Assembly (NCBI RefSeq): GCF_030161635.1
Contig: NZ_BSUO01000001.1
Location: 973,199-1,037,198 of the forward strand
Direction: 5' to 3'
Length of the DNA: 64,000 nucleotides
Source of the DNA: Mobilicoccus caccae
GTDB taxonomy: Bacteria > Actinomycetota > Actinomycetes > Actinomycetales > Dermatophilaceae
Part shown: piece after piece, positions 57,361-64,000 of the stretch
How the letters are laid out: every line of letters begins with the position of its first letter
How positions within the stretch are numbered: position 1 is the first letter of the stretch
Program-made: the position numbers and the translations under genes
Notes under the pieces: generated by a model
Told to the model about the DNA's origin: nothing
Database searches by the model: none
The model's input: the letters and a program-made list of their open reading frames with translations, nothing else

Positions 57361-58862
57361 ATGCCGTCGTTGAGCAGCCTCCTCGAGCGGATCGGCACGG
57401 CGCCGGCCGATGCCGAATGGCTCCACCTCCTCGTCGGGGACTGGCAGCTCATCTCCGACCTGTCGTTCGCCGACCTCGCCCTGTGGGGTCGCACCGAGCA
57501 GGGGAGCGTCGCGAGGTGGACCTGCCTCACGCACGTGCGGCCCAACACGGGCCCGTTGGTCTTCTACGACGACATGGTGGGCAAGGAGGCCGACCCCTCC
57601 CGGCGCCGACTCCTCGTGCGGTGCCTCACGACCCAGCAGCTCGTCACCGACGAGAGGCCGGACTGGCGCGAGGACATGCCGCTGCGGGAGGAGGCCATCC
57701 CCGTCATGTCCGAGGGGCGGGTCATCGCGGTGATGACGCGCCACAGCAACCTCGCCTCGATGCGCACGCCGAGTCGGCTCGAGATTACCTACCGCGCCAC
57801 GGCCGACGCCCTCGTGGGCATGGTCGCCAGCGGTCACTTTCCCCAGCGCGGGGCGATGACCGGCAGGCGGCGGGGGATGCCGCGGGTCGGCGACGGGGTC
57901 GCGCGTATCGACCTGGACGGGATCGTCACCTACGCCAGCCCCAACGCGATCTCGGCCCTGCACCGGTTCGGTGAGCACGGGCGGGTGCTGGGGGACTACC
58001 TCAGCCGGATGGTGACCGAGCACCTCGACGACCACTCGGTGGTCGACGAGTCGCTGCCGCTCGTGCTCACGGGCAAGGCGGCCATCACCACGGAGGTCGA
58101 GGGCCTGGGGGTCAGCCTGACCCTGAGGTCGATCCCGTTGAGCGACAACGGGCGACGCATCGGTGGCCTGGTGCTCGTCCGCGATGTCAGCGAGCTGCGG
58201 CGGCGCGAACGTGAACTCCTCACCAAGGACGCGACGATCCGCGAGATCCACCACCGGGTCAAGAACAACCTGCAGACCGTCGCCGCCCTGCTGCGTCTGC
58301 AGTCCCGGCGGGTCACCGACGAGCAGGCCCGCGGGGCGCTGCAGGAGGCCGAGCGGCGCATCGGGTCCATCGCCGTGGTGCACGAGGCGCTGAGCCGCAC
58401 CATCGACGAGGCGGTCGACTTCGACGCCATCGTGTCGCGCGTGTTCACCTCACTGGTGGAGGTCGCGGGGCGGGGCAAGGCCGCGGAGTGGCGGTTCGAC
58501 GGCAGCTTCGGGATGGTGGCCGCCGAGGACGCCAACGCGCTGGCCATGGTCGTCACCGAACTCGTCCACAACGCGGTCGAGCACGGCCTGGCCGACACCG
58601 ACGGGGGACTCGTGCGCCTGCGGGCCACGCGGCACCGGCAGGGGAGGAGCAGCGGCTGACCGTCGACGTGGAGGACGACGGCAGCGGGCTGCCCGAGGGA
58701 TTCCGGCCCGGGCGCTCCGGGCTCGGCACGCAGATCGTCACGGCACTCGTGCAGGACCTGCGCGGGTCGATCACGTGGTCGCGCCGCGACGAGGGTGGGA
58801 CGCGGGTGACGTTCGACGCGCGCCTGCGCCCGATCTCGGGGACCGAACGCCGGGGGATGTGA
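57361..58862 (+). CDS. pdtaS: PdtaS-type sensor histidine kinase (frameshifted)
   Basis: Across one frameshift this encodes a 500-residue soluble kinase like PdtaS. Residues 1-150 form a GAF-like sensor (SLLERIGTAPADAEWLHLLVGDWQLI), residues 180-290 a PAS domain (GVARIDLDGIVTYASPNAISAL), followed by HisKA_2 with His297 in IREIHHRVKNNLQTVAALLRLQ and the ATPase boxes VTELVHNAVEHG and DDGSGLPEGF. PdtaS signals to the RNA-binding antiterminator PdtaR, which is not in the window. The frame breaks at the G4 run 58641-58644; one G restores RQGEEQRLTVDVEDDG. The ATG lies 6 nt after TACCCT. The whiB1 gene next door is the conserved partner. Confidence 0.88.
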
Positions 58863-58913
58863 ACGCCGCCCTTGCCGTCGAGGGCGTAGGTCGAGGGAGG
58901 GGCCCCCGACGGA

Positions 58914-58946
58914 CCGATGACCGGCCCCGTCGGGGCCGGTCATCGG
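58914..58946. terminator. Bidirectional terminator between pdtaS and whiB1
   Basis: CCGATGACCGGCCCC pairs perfectly with GGGGCCGGTCATCGG around a GTC loop, a 15-bp stem between the convergent gene ends. Confidence 0.85.
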
Positions 58947-58980
58947 GTCATCGGCTCGGGTGAGCCGGCGTGCGAACGGT

Positions 58981-59229
58981 TCAGCCGGCCCTGCGGGCCC
59001 GGGCGTTGCGGCGCTTGAGAGCGCGACGCTCGTCCTCGGACAGACCGCCCCAGACTCCGGCGTCCTGACCGGATTCCAGAGCCCACTTCAGGCAGGTGTC
59101 CTGGACCTCGCAGCGACGGCAGACGGCCTTGGCCTCTTCGATCTGCATGAGGGCGGGACCGGTGTTGCCGATGGGGAAGAAGAGTTCGGGGTCCTCGTCC
59201 AAGCATGCAGCGCGGTTACGCCAGTCCAT
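58981..59229 (-). CDS. whiB1: WhiB1-type iron-sulfur transcriptional regulator
   Basis: An 82-residue WhiB protein with cluster cysteines Cys9, Cys37, Cys40 and Cys46, the GVWGG turn and a basic ALKRRNARARR tail. The opening MDWRNRAACLDEDPELFFP is typical of WhiB1, which binds a nitric-oxide-sensitive 4Fe-4S cluster and the sigma factor and is essential in M. tuberculosis. AAGGAG precedes the ATG. It is convergent with pdtaS, as in mycobacteria. Its upstream region holds a leader hairpin and a palindrome that could be an operator. Confidence 0.94.
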   Translation of the reverse strand: MDWRNRAACLDEDPELFFPIGNTGPALMQIEEAKAVCRRCEVQDTCLKWALESGQDAGVWGGLSEDERRALKRRNARARRAG

Positions 59230-59270
59230 GCGGGTACTCCTTGCCTCGCTGTTTGAACCAGGGCGGGGGT

Positions 59271-59350
59271 CGTGCCTGGGCAGGCACGGACGTCCGTCTT
59301 GGTCGGGGATGACATCATCGCGGGGAGCCGCAGGCTGTTGTCACAGCCTG
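59271..59350 (-). promoter_or_regulatory. whiB1 upstream region: leader hairpin and palindrome
   Basis: The 414-bp gap 59230-59643 holds the whiB1 control region. CGTGCCTG-GG-CAGGCACG (59271-59288) can form an 8-bp hairpin in the leader. CAGGCTG-TTGTCA-CAGCCTG (59331-59350) is a perfect 7-bp inverted repeat that contains a TGTGA half-site on the whiB1 strand. TGACAA and GATGAT (whiB1 strand, about 59314-59342) are a weak -35/-10 pair. The stretch 59351-59600 is less GC-rich and shows nothing recognisable. Confidence 0.4.
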
Positions 59351-59607
59351 TGCGACCCCCGTCGGGCACTCGAATCAACGCATCGTCGTTCGGTGTTGTT
59401 CCCTCAAGCCTCACAGAGATGCCCAGGGCACACAAGGGGATCGAGCTGTTTTGCGCACATGGTCGAAAGTGACCTTCGCCACAGAAGGGTGCAGAGACAT
59501 CTTACTGCATCGGCATGAATTCGTCACCGCCCCGGGCGGCCTCGCAAGTGACCCGTCCGTATCGCGAAACCGGGCGTGCGCCCCCGGTTCCGACCCCCTA
59601 CGTTACC

Positions 59608-59619
59608 TACGTTGACGTA
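59608..59619. promoter_or_regulatory. TACGT-TG-ACGTA palindrome upstream of the flavin oxidoreductase
   Basis: A perfect 5-bp inverted repeat with a 2-bp centre, flanked by further related half-sites (GTTAC on both sides), lies 13 bp before the GGAGG of the next gene. It looks like a repressor operator of the TetR kind. The protein that binds it is unknown. Confidence 0.45.
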
Positions 59620-59643
59620 AGTTACGGTTCCGGAGGTCCGAAC

Positions 59644-61089
59644 GTGGTCGCACCCGACGCACCCCTGATCATCCAGGGTGGGATGGGCGTCGCCGTCTCG
59701 TCCTGGCAACTCGCCCGAGAGGTCTCCCTCGCCGGGCACCTGGGCGTGGTCTCGGGGACGGCGCTCGACGCCGTGCTCGCACGCTCGCTGCAGGACGGCG
59801 ACCCCGGTGGCCACCGGCGCCGCGCCCTCGAGCACTTCCCCGACCAGGAGATGGCCGCGCGCGTCGTCGAGCGCTATCACCGGCCCGACGGACGGCAGGG
59901 GCGTCCCTACCGCCCGAACCCGACGCTGACGGTCACCCCGAGCACGGCGGCGATCGAGCTGAGCGTCCTCGGCAACTTCGTCGAGGTGTGGCTCGCCAAG
60001 GAGGGCCACGACGGGCTAGTCGGCATCAACTTCCTCGAGAAGATCCAGATGGGCACCCCCGCCGCGGCTCTCGGCGCGATGCTCGCGGGCGTCGACTACG
60101 TGCTCATGGGGGCGGGCATCCCGCGCGAGATCCCCAAGCTGCTGCGCGATCTCGAGGCCGGGCGCACCGGCGGCGTCACCATCGACGTCGCGGGAGCGAC
60201 CACGCGGCACGTCAGCACCATCGACCCGGTATCGGTCATGGGTGCTCATCTGCCGCAGCTGCGGCGTCCGAAGTTCCTCGCCATCGTCTCGCTGCACTCC
60301 CTGGCCACCTACCTCAACCGCGACCCGGACATCCGCCCCGACGGCTTCGTCGTCGAGGGTCCGCCGGCCGGTGGCCACTCCGCCCCGCCGCGCGGTCGGA
60401 TGACCCTCGACGAGCACGGCGAGCCGGTCTACGGCGACCGCGACATGGCCGACCTCGCGGCCGTCGCCAAGCTGGGACTCCCCTTCTGGCTGGCGGGCGC
60501 CCACGGCACGCCCGAGGGTGTGGTCGCCGCGCGTGAGGCCGGCGCCGTCGGCGTCCAGGCGGGCACCGTCTTCGCCCTGTGTGAGGAGTCCGGTCTCGCC
60601 CCCGAGATCCGCGGTGAGCTCGTGGCGGCCCTGGGTCGCGACGAACTCCACGTGCGCAACGACCCCCGCGCCTCGCCGACGGGGTTCCCGTTCAAGATCG
60701 CGAACATCGCCGGCACCATGTCCGAGCCCGAGACGTACGAGGCTCGCCCGCGGCTGTGCGACCTGTCCTACCTGCGCAGCCCCTACGAGCGGCCTGACGG
60801 CAGCCTCGGCTACCGGTGCGCGTCCGAGCCCGTCGACGTCTACCTCAAGAAGGGTGGCGACATCGCCGACACCGTGGGTCGGATGTGCCTGTGCAACGGC
60901 CTCATGGCCAACATCGGCATCGGGCAGGAGCGCAAGGACGGCTACGTCGAGGCTCCCGCGATCACGCTGGGGCAAGATCTGCAGGGCGCTCACCGTCTGC
61001 TCAAGGCGCACCCGGAGGGCTGGAGCGCCCGCGACGCGCTGGCCTGGCTCTGCTCACAGGTCGACGCCCCCGTCGGCGCCGTTCAGTAG
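59644..61089 (+). CDS. Nitronate-monooxygenase-like flavin enzyme
   Basis: A 481-residue protein of the 2-nitropropane dioxygenase/nitronate monooxygenase superfamily, longer than the usual 350 residues. It begins APLIIQGGMGVAVSSWQLAREVSLAG, the classical FMN-domain start. NFLEKIQMGTPAAALGAMLAGVDYVLMGAGIPREIP and FVVEGPPAGGHSAPPRG (read as GVDYVLMGAGIPREIP and VEGPPAGGHSAPPRG) give the flavin-binding core. The C-terminal 120 residues carry CASEPVDVYLKKGGD and MCLCNGLMANIG, absent from short members. The GTG at 59644 has GGAGG 7 nt upstream and is preferred to an ATG at 59515. The natural substrate is unknown. Confidence 0.82.
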   Translation: MVAPDAPLIIQGGMGVAVSSWQLAREVSLAGHLGVVSGTALDAVLARSLQDGDPGGHRRRALEHFPDQEMAARVVERYHRPDGRQGRPYRPNPTLTVTPSTAAIELSVLGNFVEVWLAKEGHDGLVGINFLEKIQMGTPAAALGAMLAGVDYVLMGAGIPREIPKLLRDLEAGRTGGVTIDVAGATTRHVSTIDPVSVMGAHLPQLRRPKFLAIVSLHSLATYLNRDPDIRPDGFVVEGPPAGGHSAPPRGRMTLDEHGEPVYGDRDMADLAAVAKLGLPFWLAGAHGTPEGVVAAREAGAVGVQAGTVFALCEESGLAPEIRGELVAALGRDELHVRNDPRASPTGFPFKIANIAGTMSEPETYEARPRLCDLSYLRSPYERPDGSLGYRCASEPVDVYLKKGGDIADTVGRMCLCNGLMANIGIGQERKDGYVEAPAITLGQDLQGAHRLLKAHPEGWSARDALAWLCSQVDAPVGAVQ

Positions 61090-61100
61090 TCACGACCGCC

Positions 61101-62072
61101 TCACCCGGGCGTGGTGCACCGCGTCAGACGGTCGCCGGCGGCGCGTACCCGCTCGGCCAGTTCGGGCGGGCCGAGCACCGTGAAGTCGGCGTCGACCGCC
61201 GCCAGGAGCATGACCGGCCACTCCAGGGTGTCCACGCCGAGGCGCCAGCGGACCGCCGTGCCCTCCTGCGTGAGCTCACCCCAACCGCCGGTGGCCTCCC
61301 GCACGACGTCCAGGCTCGTCTCGAACCGCACGTCGGCGACGTAGGCGCGGGGCCGGTCACGTCGGCCGCGCTTGACGTACTCCAGCGCCGACCCGCCCGG
61401 GATCTCGCGCGGGGAGAACCGGCCGCCGAACACCCGCACGTCGTCGACGCGATCCAGCCGGAACGACCGCCAGTCCTGGCGCACCAGGTCGAAGGCCACG
61501 AGATACCAGCGCTGCGCGTAGCTGACGAGCTGGTGCGGCTCGACCCGCCGATCGGTGCGTTCCCCGGAATGGGCGACGTACCCGAACCGGACGATGTCGT
61601 GATCGCGACAGCACGCGGCGAGGGTGGTGAGGATCGTGGCGTCGATGGTGGCCCGGCGGCGGCCATGGCCGTTCGGTCCCGTGAGCGCCCCCGGCATCGC
61701 CGCGTCGAGGGCCTCCATGCGGCCGCGTAGAGCCGGCGGCATCATCGCGACCACCTTGGTCAGCGCACGGACCGCCACCTCGCCTCCGCCGTCGAGCACG
61801 GAGGTCGCGTGCGAGCGGAGCCCCACGGCGATCGCCACCGCCTCGTCGTTGTCGAGCAGCAGCGGAGGCAGTGTCTTGCCCGCCCGCAGTTGGTATCCGC
61901 CGGCCACACCGCGGGCGGCGTCGACGTCGTAACCGAGGCCGCGGAGCCGATCGACGTCCCGGCGCAGCGTCCGCTCGCTCACCTCGAGCCGGTCGGCCAG
62001 TTCGCTTCCGGGCCAATAGCGGTGGGTCTGCAGGAGGGAGAGCAGCCGCAACATGCGCTCGCTGGTCGTCAT
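61101..62072 (-). CDS. YafY-family WYL-domain transcriptional regulator
   Basis: A 323-residue regulator with an N-terminal winged helix (SERMLRLLSLLQTHRYWPGSELADRL, then VSERTLRRDVDRLRGLGY) and a WYL domain (RVEPHQLVSYAQRWYLVAFD, followed by DWRSFRLDRVDDVRV). WYL regulators sense a nucleotide or other ligand and control stress or transport genes. The ATG at 62072 lies 7 nt after TATCAT; an ATG at 62093 falls inside a palindrome and is less likely. It is divergent from an ABC exporter, with two palindromes between the starts, so it probably regulates the exporter and itself. Its end is 11 bp from the convergent flavin enzyme stop. Confidence 0.9.
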   Translation of the reverse strand: MTTSERMLRLLSLLQTHRYWPGSELADRLEVSERTLRRDVDRLRGLGYDVDAARGVAGGYQLRAGKTLPPLLLDNDEAVAIAVGLRSHATSVLDGGGEVAVRALTKVVAMMPPALRGRMEALDAAMPGALTGPNGHGRRRATIDATILTTLAACCRDHDIVRFGYVAHSGERTDRRVEPHQLVSYAQRWYLVAFDLVRQDWRSFRLDRVDDVRVFGGRFSPREIPGGSALEYVKRGRRDRPRAYVADVRFETSLDVVREATGGWGELTQEGTAVRWRLGVDTLEWPVMLLAAVDADFTVLGPPELAERVRAAGDRLTRCTTPG

Positions 62073-62079
62073 GGTCTCG

Positions 62080-62128
62080 ATGATAGGAATCATTGAGGTC
62101 AGAAAATGACCGGATCCCGCTCTAGCGT
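62080..62128. promoter_or_regulatory. Divergent regulator/exporter control region
   Basis: Two inverted repeats, ATGAT-AGGA-ATCAT (62080-62093) and GGTCA-GAAAA-TGACC (62097-62111), lie between the regulator and exporter starts. The first overlaps the regulator's TATCAT -10 hexamer. TAGCGT (62123-62128), 7 nt before the ABC ATPase ATG, is the exporter -10. Confidence 0.55.
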
Positions 62129-62135
62129 CCCGGCC

Positions 62136-63161
62136 ATGAGAACCCCAGCAATCGAGACCACGGATCTCACCAAGACCTTCACCCGCGGGAAGAGCACGGT
62201 GGTCGCCGTCGACCGGCTCACCCTCGCCGTCGAGCCCGGCGAGCTCGTCGCGTTCCTCGGCCCCAACGGCGCCGGCAAATCCACCACGCTGCGGATGCTG
62301 ACCACGCTCGTGGCACCCACCTCCGGCACGATGCGGCTGCTCGGGCGCGACGTCGTCGCCGATCCGGCCGGAGCGCGACGCTGCTTCGGTTTCGTCGGCC
62401 AGGGCAACGGCGCCGCCAACATCCAGTACGGCCGCGACGAGGTGATCGGCCAGGCGCTCGCCCACGGTTTCGGTCGCCGCGAGGCCCGGGTGCGCGCCGA
62501 CGAGATCATCGAGGTGCTCGGCCTCACCGAGTTCGCCCGTCGCCCCGTGCAGACGCTCAGCGGCGGGCAGCGTCGCCGCTTCGACATCGCGATCGGCCTC
62601 GTCAACCGGCCCGAAGTGATGTTCCTCGACGAACCCTCGACCGGCCTCGACCCGGCCAACCGCGCCCACCTGCAGACCCTCATCACCGACCTCCATGCCC
62701 GCACGGGCTCCACGATCGTCCTGACCACCCACTACCTCGAGGAGGCCGACGCGCTCAGCCGGCGCATCCTCGTGATCGACCACGGGCGGCTCATCGCCGA
62801 CGACACCGCCGACAACCTCAAGGCCGCGCTCGGCGACCTCGTGGTGCTCCACTTCGCCGATCCCGCGTCGGCGCAGACGGCCGCGCCTGTCCTGCAGCGT
62901 CGTCACGACCGGGTGGAGATGCTCGAGAACCGCGTGCACGTGCGCACCGGTCGGGGGCCGTTCGTGGCCCTCGACCTCGTGGAGGCCGTGCGCGCCGAGG
63001 GCTATGAGGTCGGCGGTCTCGAAGTGAGCCGCCCCTCCCTCGACGACGTCTTCCTCGACCTCACCGGCCGCAGCCTGCGCGAGTCGGCGCCGAACGCCGA
63101 TCCGACCCTCGATCCCACCGTCGAACCCGGCACGACGATGTCTGAGGAGGCCGTGGCATGA
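62136..63161 (+). CDS. ABC transporter ATP-binding protein (DrrA/ABC-2 exporter type)
   Basis: A 341-residue ATPase of the daunorubicin-resistance/ABC-2 class. Walker A is LGPNGAGKST (residues 41-50), the Q-loop region FGFVGQGNGAAN, the signature LSGGQRRRFDIA, Walker B VMFLDEPSTGLD and the switch histidine in TTHYLEEAD. The C-terminal DrrA-type extension follows. It powers export of an unknown lipophilic compound. The ATG at 62136 is 7 nt after TAGCGT; an ATG at 62106 overlaps the operator region. Its stop overlaps a 28-codon open frame that leads into the permease. Confidence 0.92.
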   Translation: MRTPAIETTDLTKTFTRGKSTVVAVDRLTLAVEPGELVAFLGPNGAGKSTTLRMLTTLVAPTSGTMRLLGRDVVADPAGARRCFGFVGQGNGAANIQYGRDEVIGQALAHGFGRREARVRADEIIEVLGLTEFARRPVQTLSGGQRRRFDIAIGLVNRPEVMFLDEPSTGLDPANRAHLQTLITDLHARTGSTIVLTTHYLEEADALSRRILVIDHGRLIADDTADNLKAALGDLVVLHFADPASAQTAAPVLQRRHDRVEMLENRVHVRTGRGPFVALDLVEAVRAEGYEVGGLEVSRPSLDDVFLDLTGRSLRESAPNADPTLDPTVEPGTTMSEEAVA

Positions 63162-63244
63162 GCGGCGAGGAAGGACGAGTACGGCCTGCAACGGAACTCA
63201 CAGCCCGCACGTGTGAGTCCGACGAGCACGAGGAGTGGACATGA
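63158..63244 (+). CDS. 28-residue open frame bridging ATPase and permease
   Basis: A short frame (start MSGEEGRVR, end HEEWT) whose ATG overlaps the ATPase stop (ATGA) and whose TGA overlaps the permease ATG (ATGA). It has no family match and no membrane segment. It is either a coupling leader that carries ribosomes from the ATPase to the permease or a chance frame; it holds the permease ribosome-binding site (GAGGAG) near its end. Confidence 0.4.
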   Translation: MSGEEGRVRPATELTARTCESDEHEEWT

Positions 63245-63984
63245 GCATCGCCCGTCACACCGGCATCGTCTTCTCCCGCGAGGTGAAGCCGTTGCTGCGT
63301 TCACCGTTCCAGATGGTCATCTCGGTGCTGCAGCCGATGATGTTCCTCGCCCTGTTCGCGCCGCTGCTGCCGGGCGGGGCGACTCCGGAGACCCTGCAGT
63401 GGTTCGTGCCCGGCATGGTGGCGATGTCGTGCCTCACGGCCGCCACGATGACCGGCTCGAATCTCATGTACGAGATGCAGACCGGCTCCCACGAGAGGCT
63501 GCTCGTCTCGCCGCTGTCGCGGTCGTCGTTGCTGCTCGGCCGCGCTCTCAAGGAGGTCGTGCCGGTCGTCGCGCAGGTACTCGTGCTCGTGCTGGTGACC
63601 TGGCCGTTCGGATTCGCGGTGCATCCGCTGGGTATCGCGGTCGCCGTGGTGCTGCTCGGCCTCTTCAGCGTGGGGGTGGGGGCGCTGTCGTTCGCGCTCG
63701 CACTCGTGAGCAAGCACAGCGACTGGATGTTCTGGACCGTGCAGCAGACCCTGCTCTTCCCCGTGCTGCTCTCGGCCGGCGTGCTCCTGCCCCTGGACAA
63801 CGCACCGGCGTGGCTGCGCCTGCTCTCGCAGGTGAATCCGTTGGCCCACGTGGTCGAGGCGACCCGCGAGCTGTTCGCCGGACGGTTCCCGGTGGACGCG
63901 GTCGGAGCAGGCTTCCTCGCGACCGGCATCCTCGTGGCGGTCGGCCTCGCCGTCGGCATCCGCGCGATGCAGAAGGCGGACTGA
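63241..63984 (+). CDS. ABC-2-type transporter permease (DrrB type)
   Basis: A 247-residue membrane protein with six hydrophobic helices, beginning with a cytoplasmic SREVKPLLRSPFQMV segment and including PMMFLALFAPLL, PGMVAMSCLTAATM, YEMQTGSHERLLVSPLSRSSLLLGR and the ABC-2 ending SQVNPLAHVVEATRELFAG. It pairs with the upstream ATPase to form an exporter. The ATG at 63241 has GAGGAG 6 nt upstream and is chosen over a GTG at 63235. The stop is 16 bp from the right edge of the window, so further operon members could follow. Confidence 0.9.
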   Translation: MSIARHTGIVFSREVKPLLRSPFQMVISVLQPMMFLALFAPLLPGGATPETLQWFVPGMVAMSCLTAATMTGSNLMYEMQTGSHERLLVSPLSRSSLLLGRALKEVVPVVAQVLVLVLVTWPFGFAVHPLGIAVAVVLLGLFSVGVGALSFALALVSKHSDWMFWTVQQTLLFPVLLSAGVLLPLDNAPAWLRLLSQVNPLAHVVEATRELFAGRFPVDAVGAGFLATGILVAVGLAVGIRAMQKAD

Positions 63985-64000
63985 TCTCAGCGTGCGACCG

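Overview
The window is high-GC DNA from an actinobacterium. WhiB proteins, mycothione reductase, MtrA/MtrB/LpqB, a PdtaS-type kinase, a WS/DGAT acyltransferase and the very large NAD-glutamate dehydrogenase all point to Actinomycetota. The gene set fits Micrococcales (Dermatophilaceae/Intrasporangiaceae-like), but that family placement is an inference. No rRNA, tRNA, CRISPR array, IS element or prophage was recognised. The left third (1-25 kb) is accessory in character. The right two thirds follow the order of the Mycobacterium tuberculosis fbiB-fbiA-whiB2-manB-sahH-mtrAB-lpqB-hpf-secA1-tgs3-pdtaS-whiB1 block, with gaps.

Layout. 1-2.4 kb: an SDR fragment, two tandem Uma2 genes and a dienelactone-hydrolase-like protein. 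2.6-6.1 kb: three sugar-nucleotide genes (2-epimerase, divergent aminotransferase and dehydrogenase) resembling the Wbp route to diacetamido-mannuronic acid. 6.2-13.1 kb: a SpoIID-domain protein, a SulP transporter, an acyltransferase coupled to a MerR regulator, and release factor 3. 13.1-18.5 kb: a complete arsenic operon (acr3-arsD-arsA-double arsC-arsC) divergent from arsR. 18.7-25 kb: aldo/keto reductase, scoAB, a peptidoglycan-binding secreted protein, a TIGR03089 protein and an AlkA-like glycosylase. 25-33 kb: an eroded FbiA/FbiB-like pair, whiB2, mannose-phosphate metabolism and mycothione reductase. 33.4-35.7 kb: an adhesin-like surface protein with its own class F-like sortase. 35.7-42.9 kb: ahcY, mtrA-mtrB-lpqB and a ComF-like gene. 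43-49 kb: hibernation factor, a LuxR-type regulator, a YcaQ-like glycosylase, a small GNAT and secA. 49-59 kb: an Rv3235-like gene, WS/DGAT, DUF6912, two small coupled antisense genes, gdh, pdtaS and whiB1. 59.6-64 kb: a nitronate-monooxygenase-like enzyme, then a YafY/WYL regulator divergent from an ABC exporter.

Two properties affect how the annotation should be read. Eight genes (double arsC, the FbiB-like gene, ahcY, mtrA, mtrB, secA, gdh, pdtaS) are each split by a one-base loss, seven of them in short G or C runs. Several of these genes are normally essential, so sequencing or assembly error is the likeliest cause, and each is annotated over its full length. Second, many genes carry a TANNNT -10-like hexamer only 6-7 nt before the start codon and no Shine-Dalgarno sequence, which indicates widespread leaderless transcription and was used to choose several starts.
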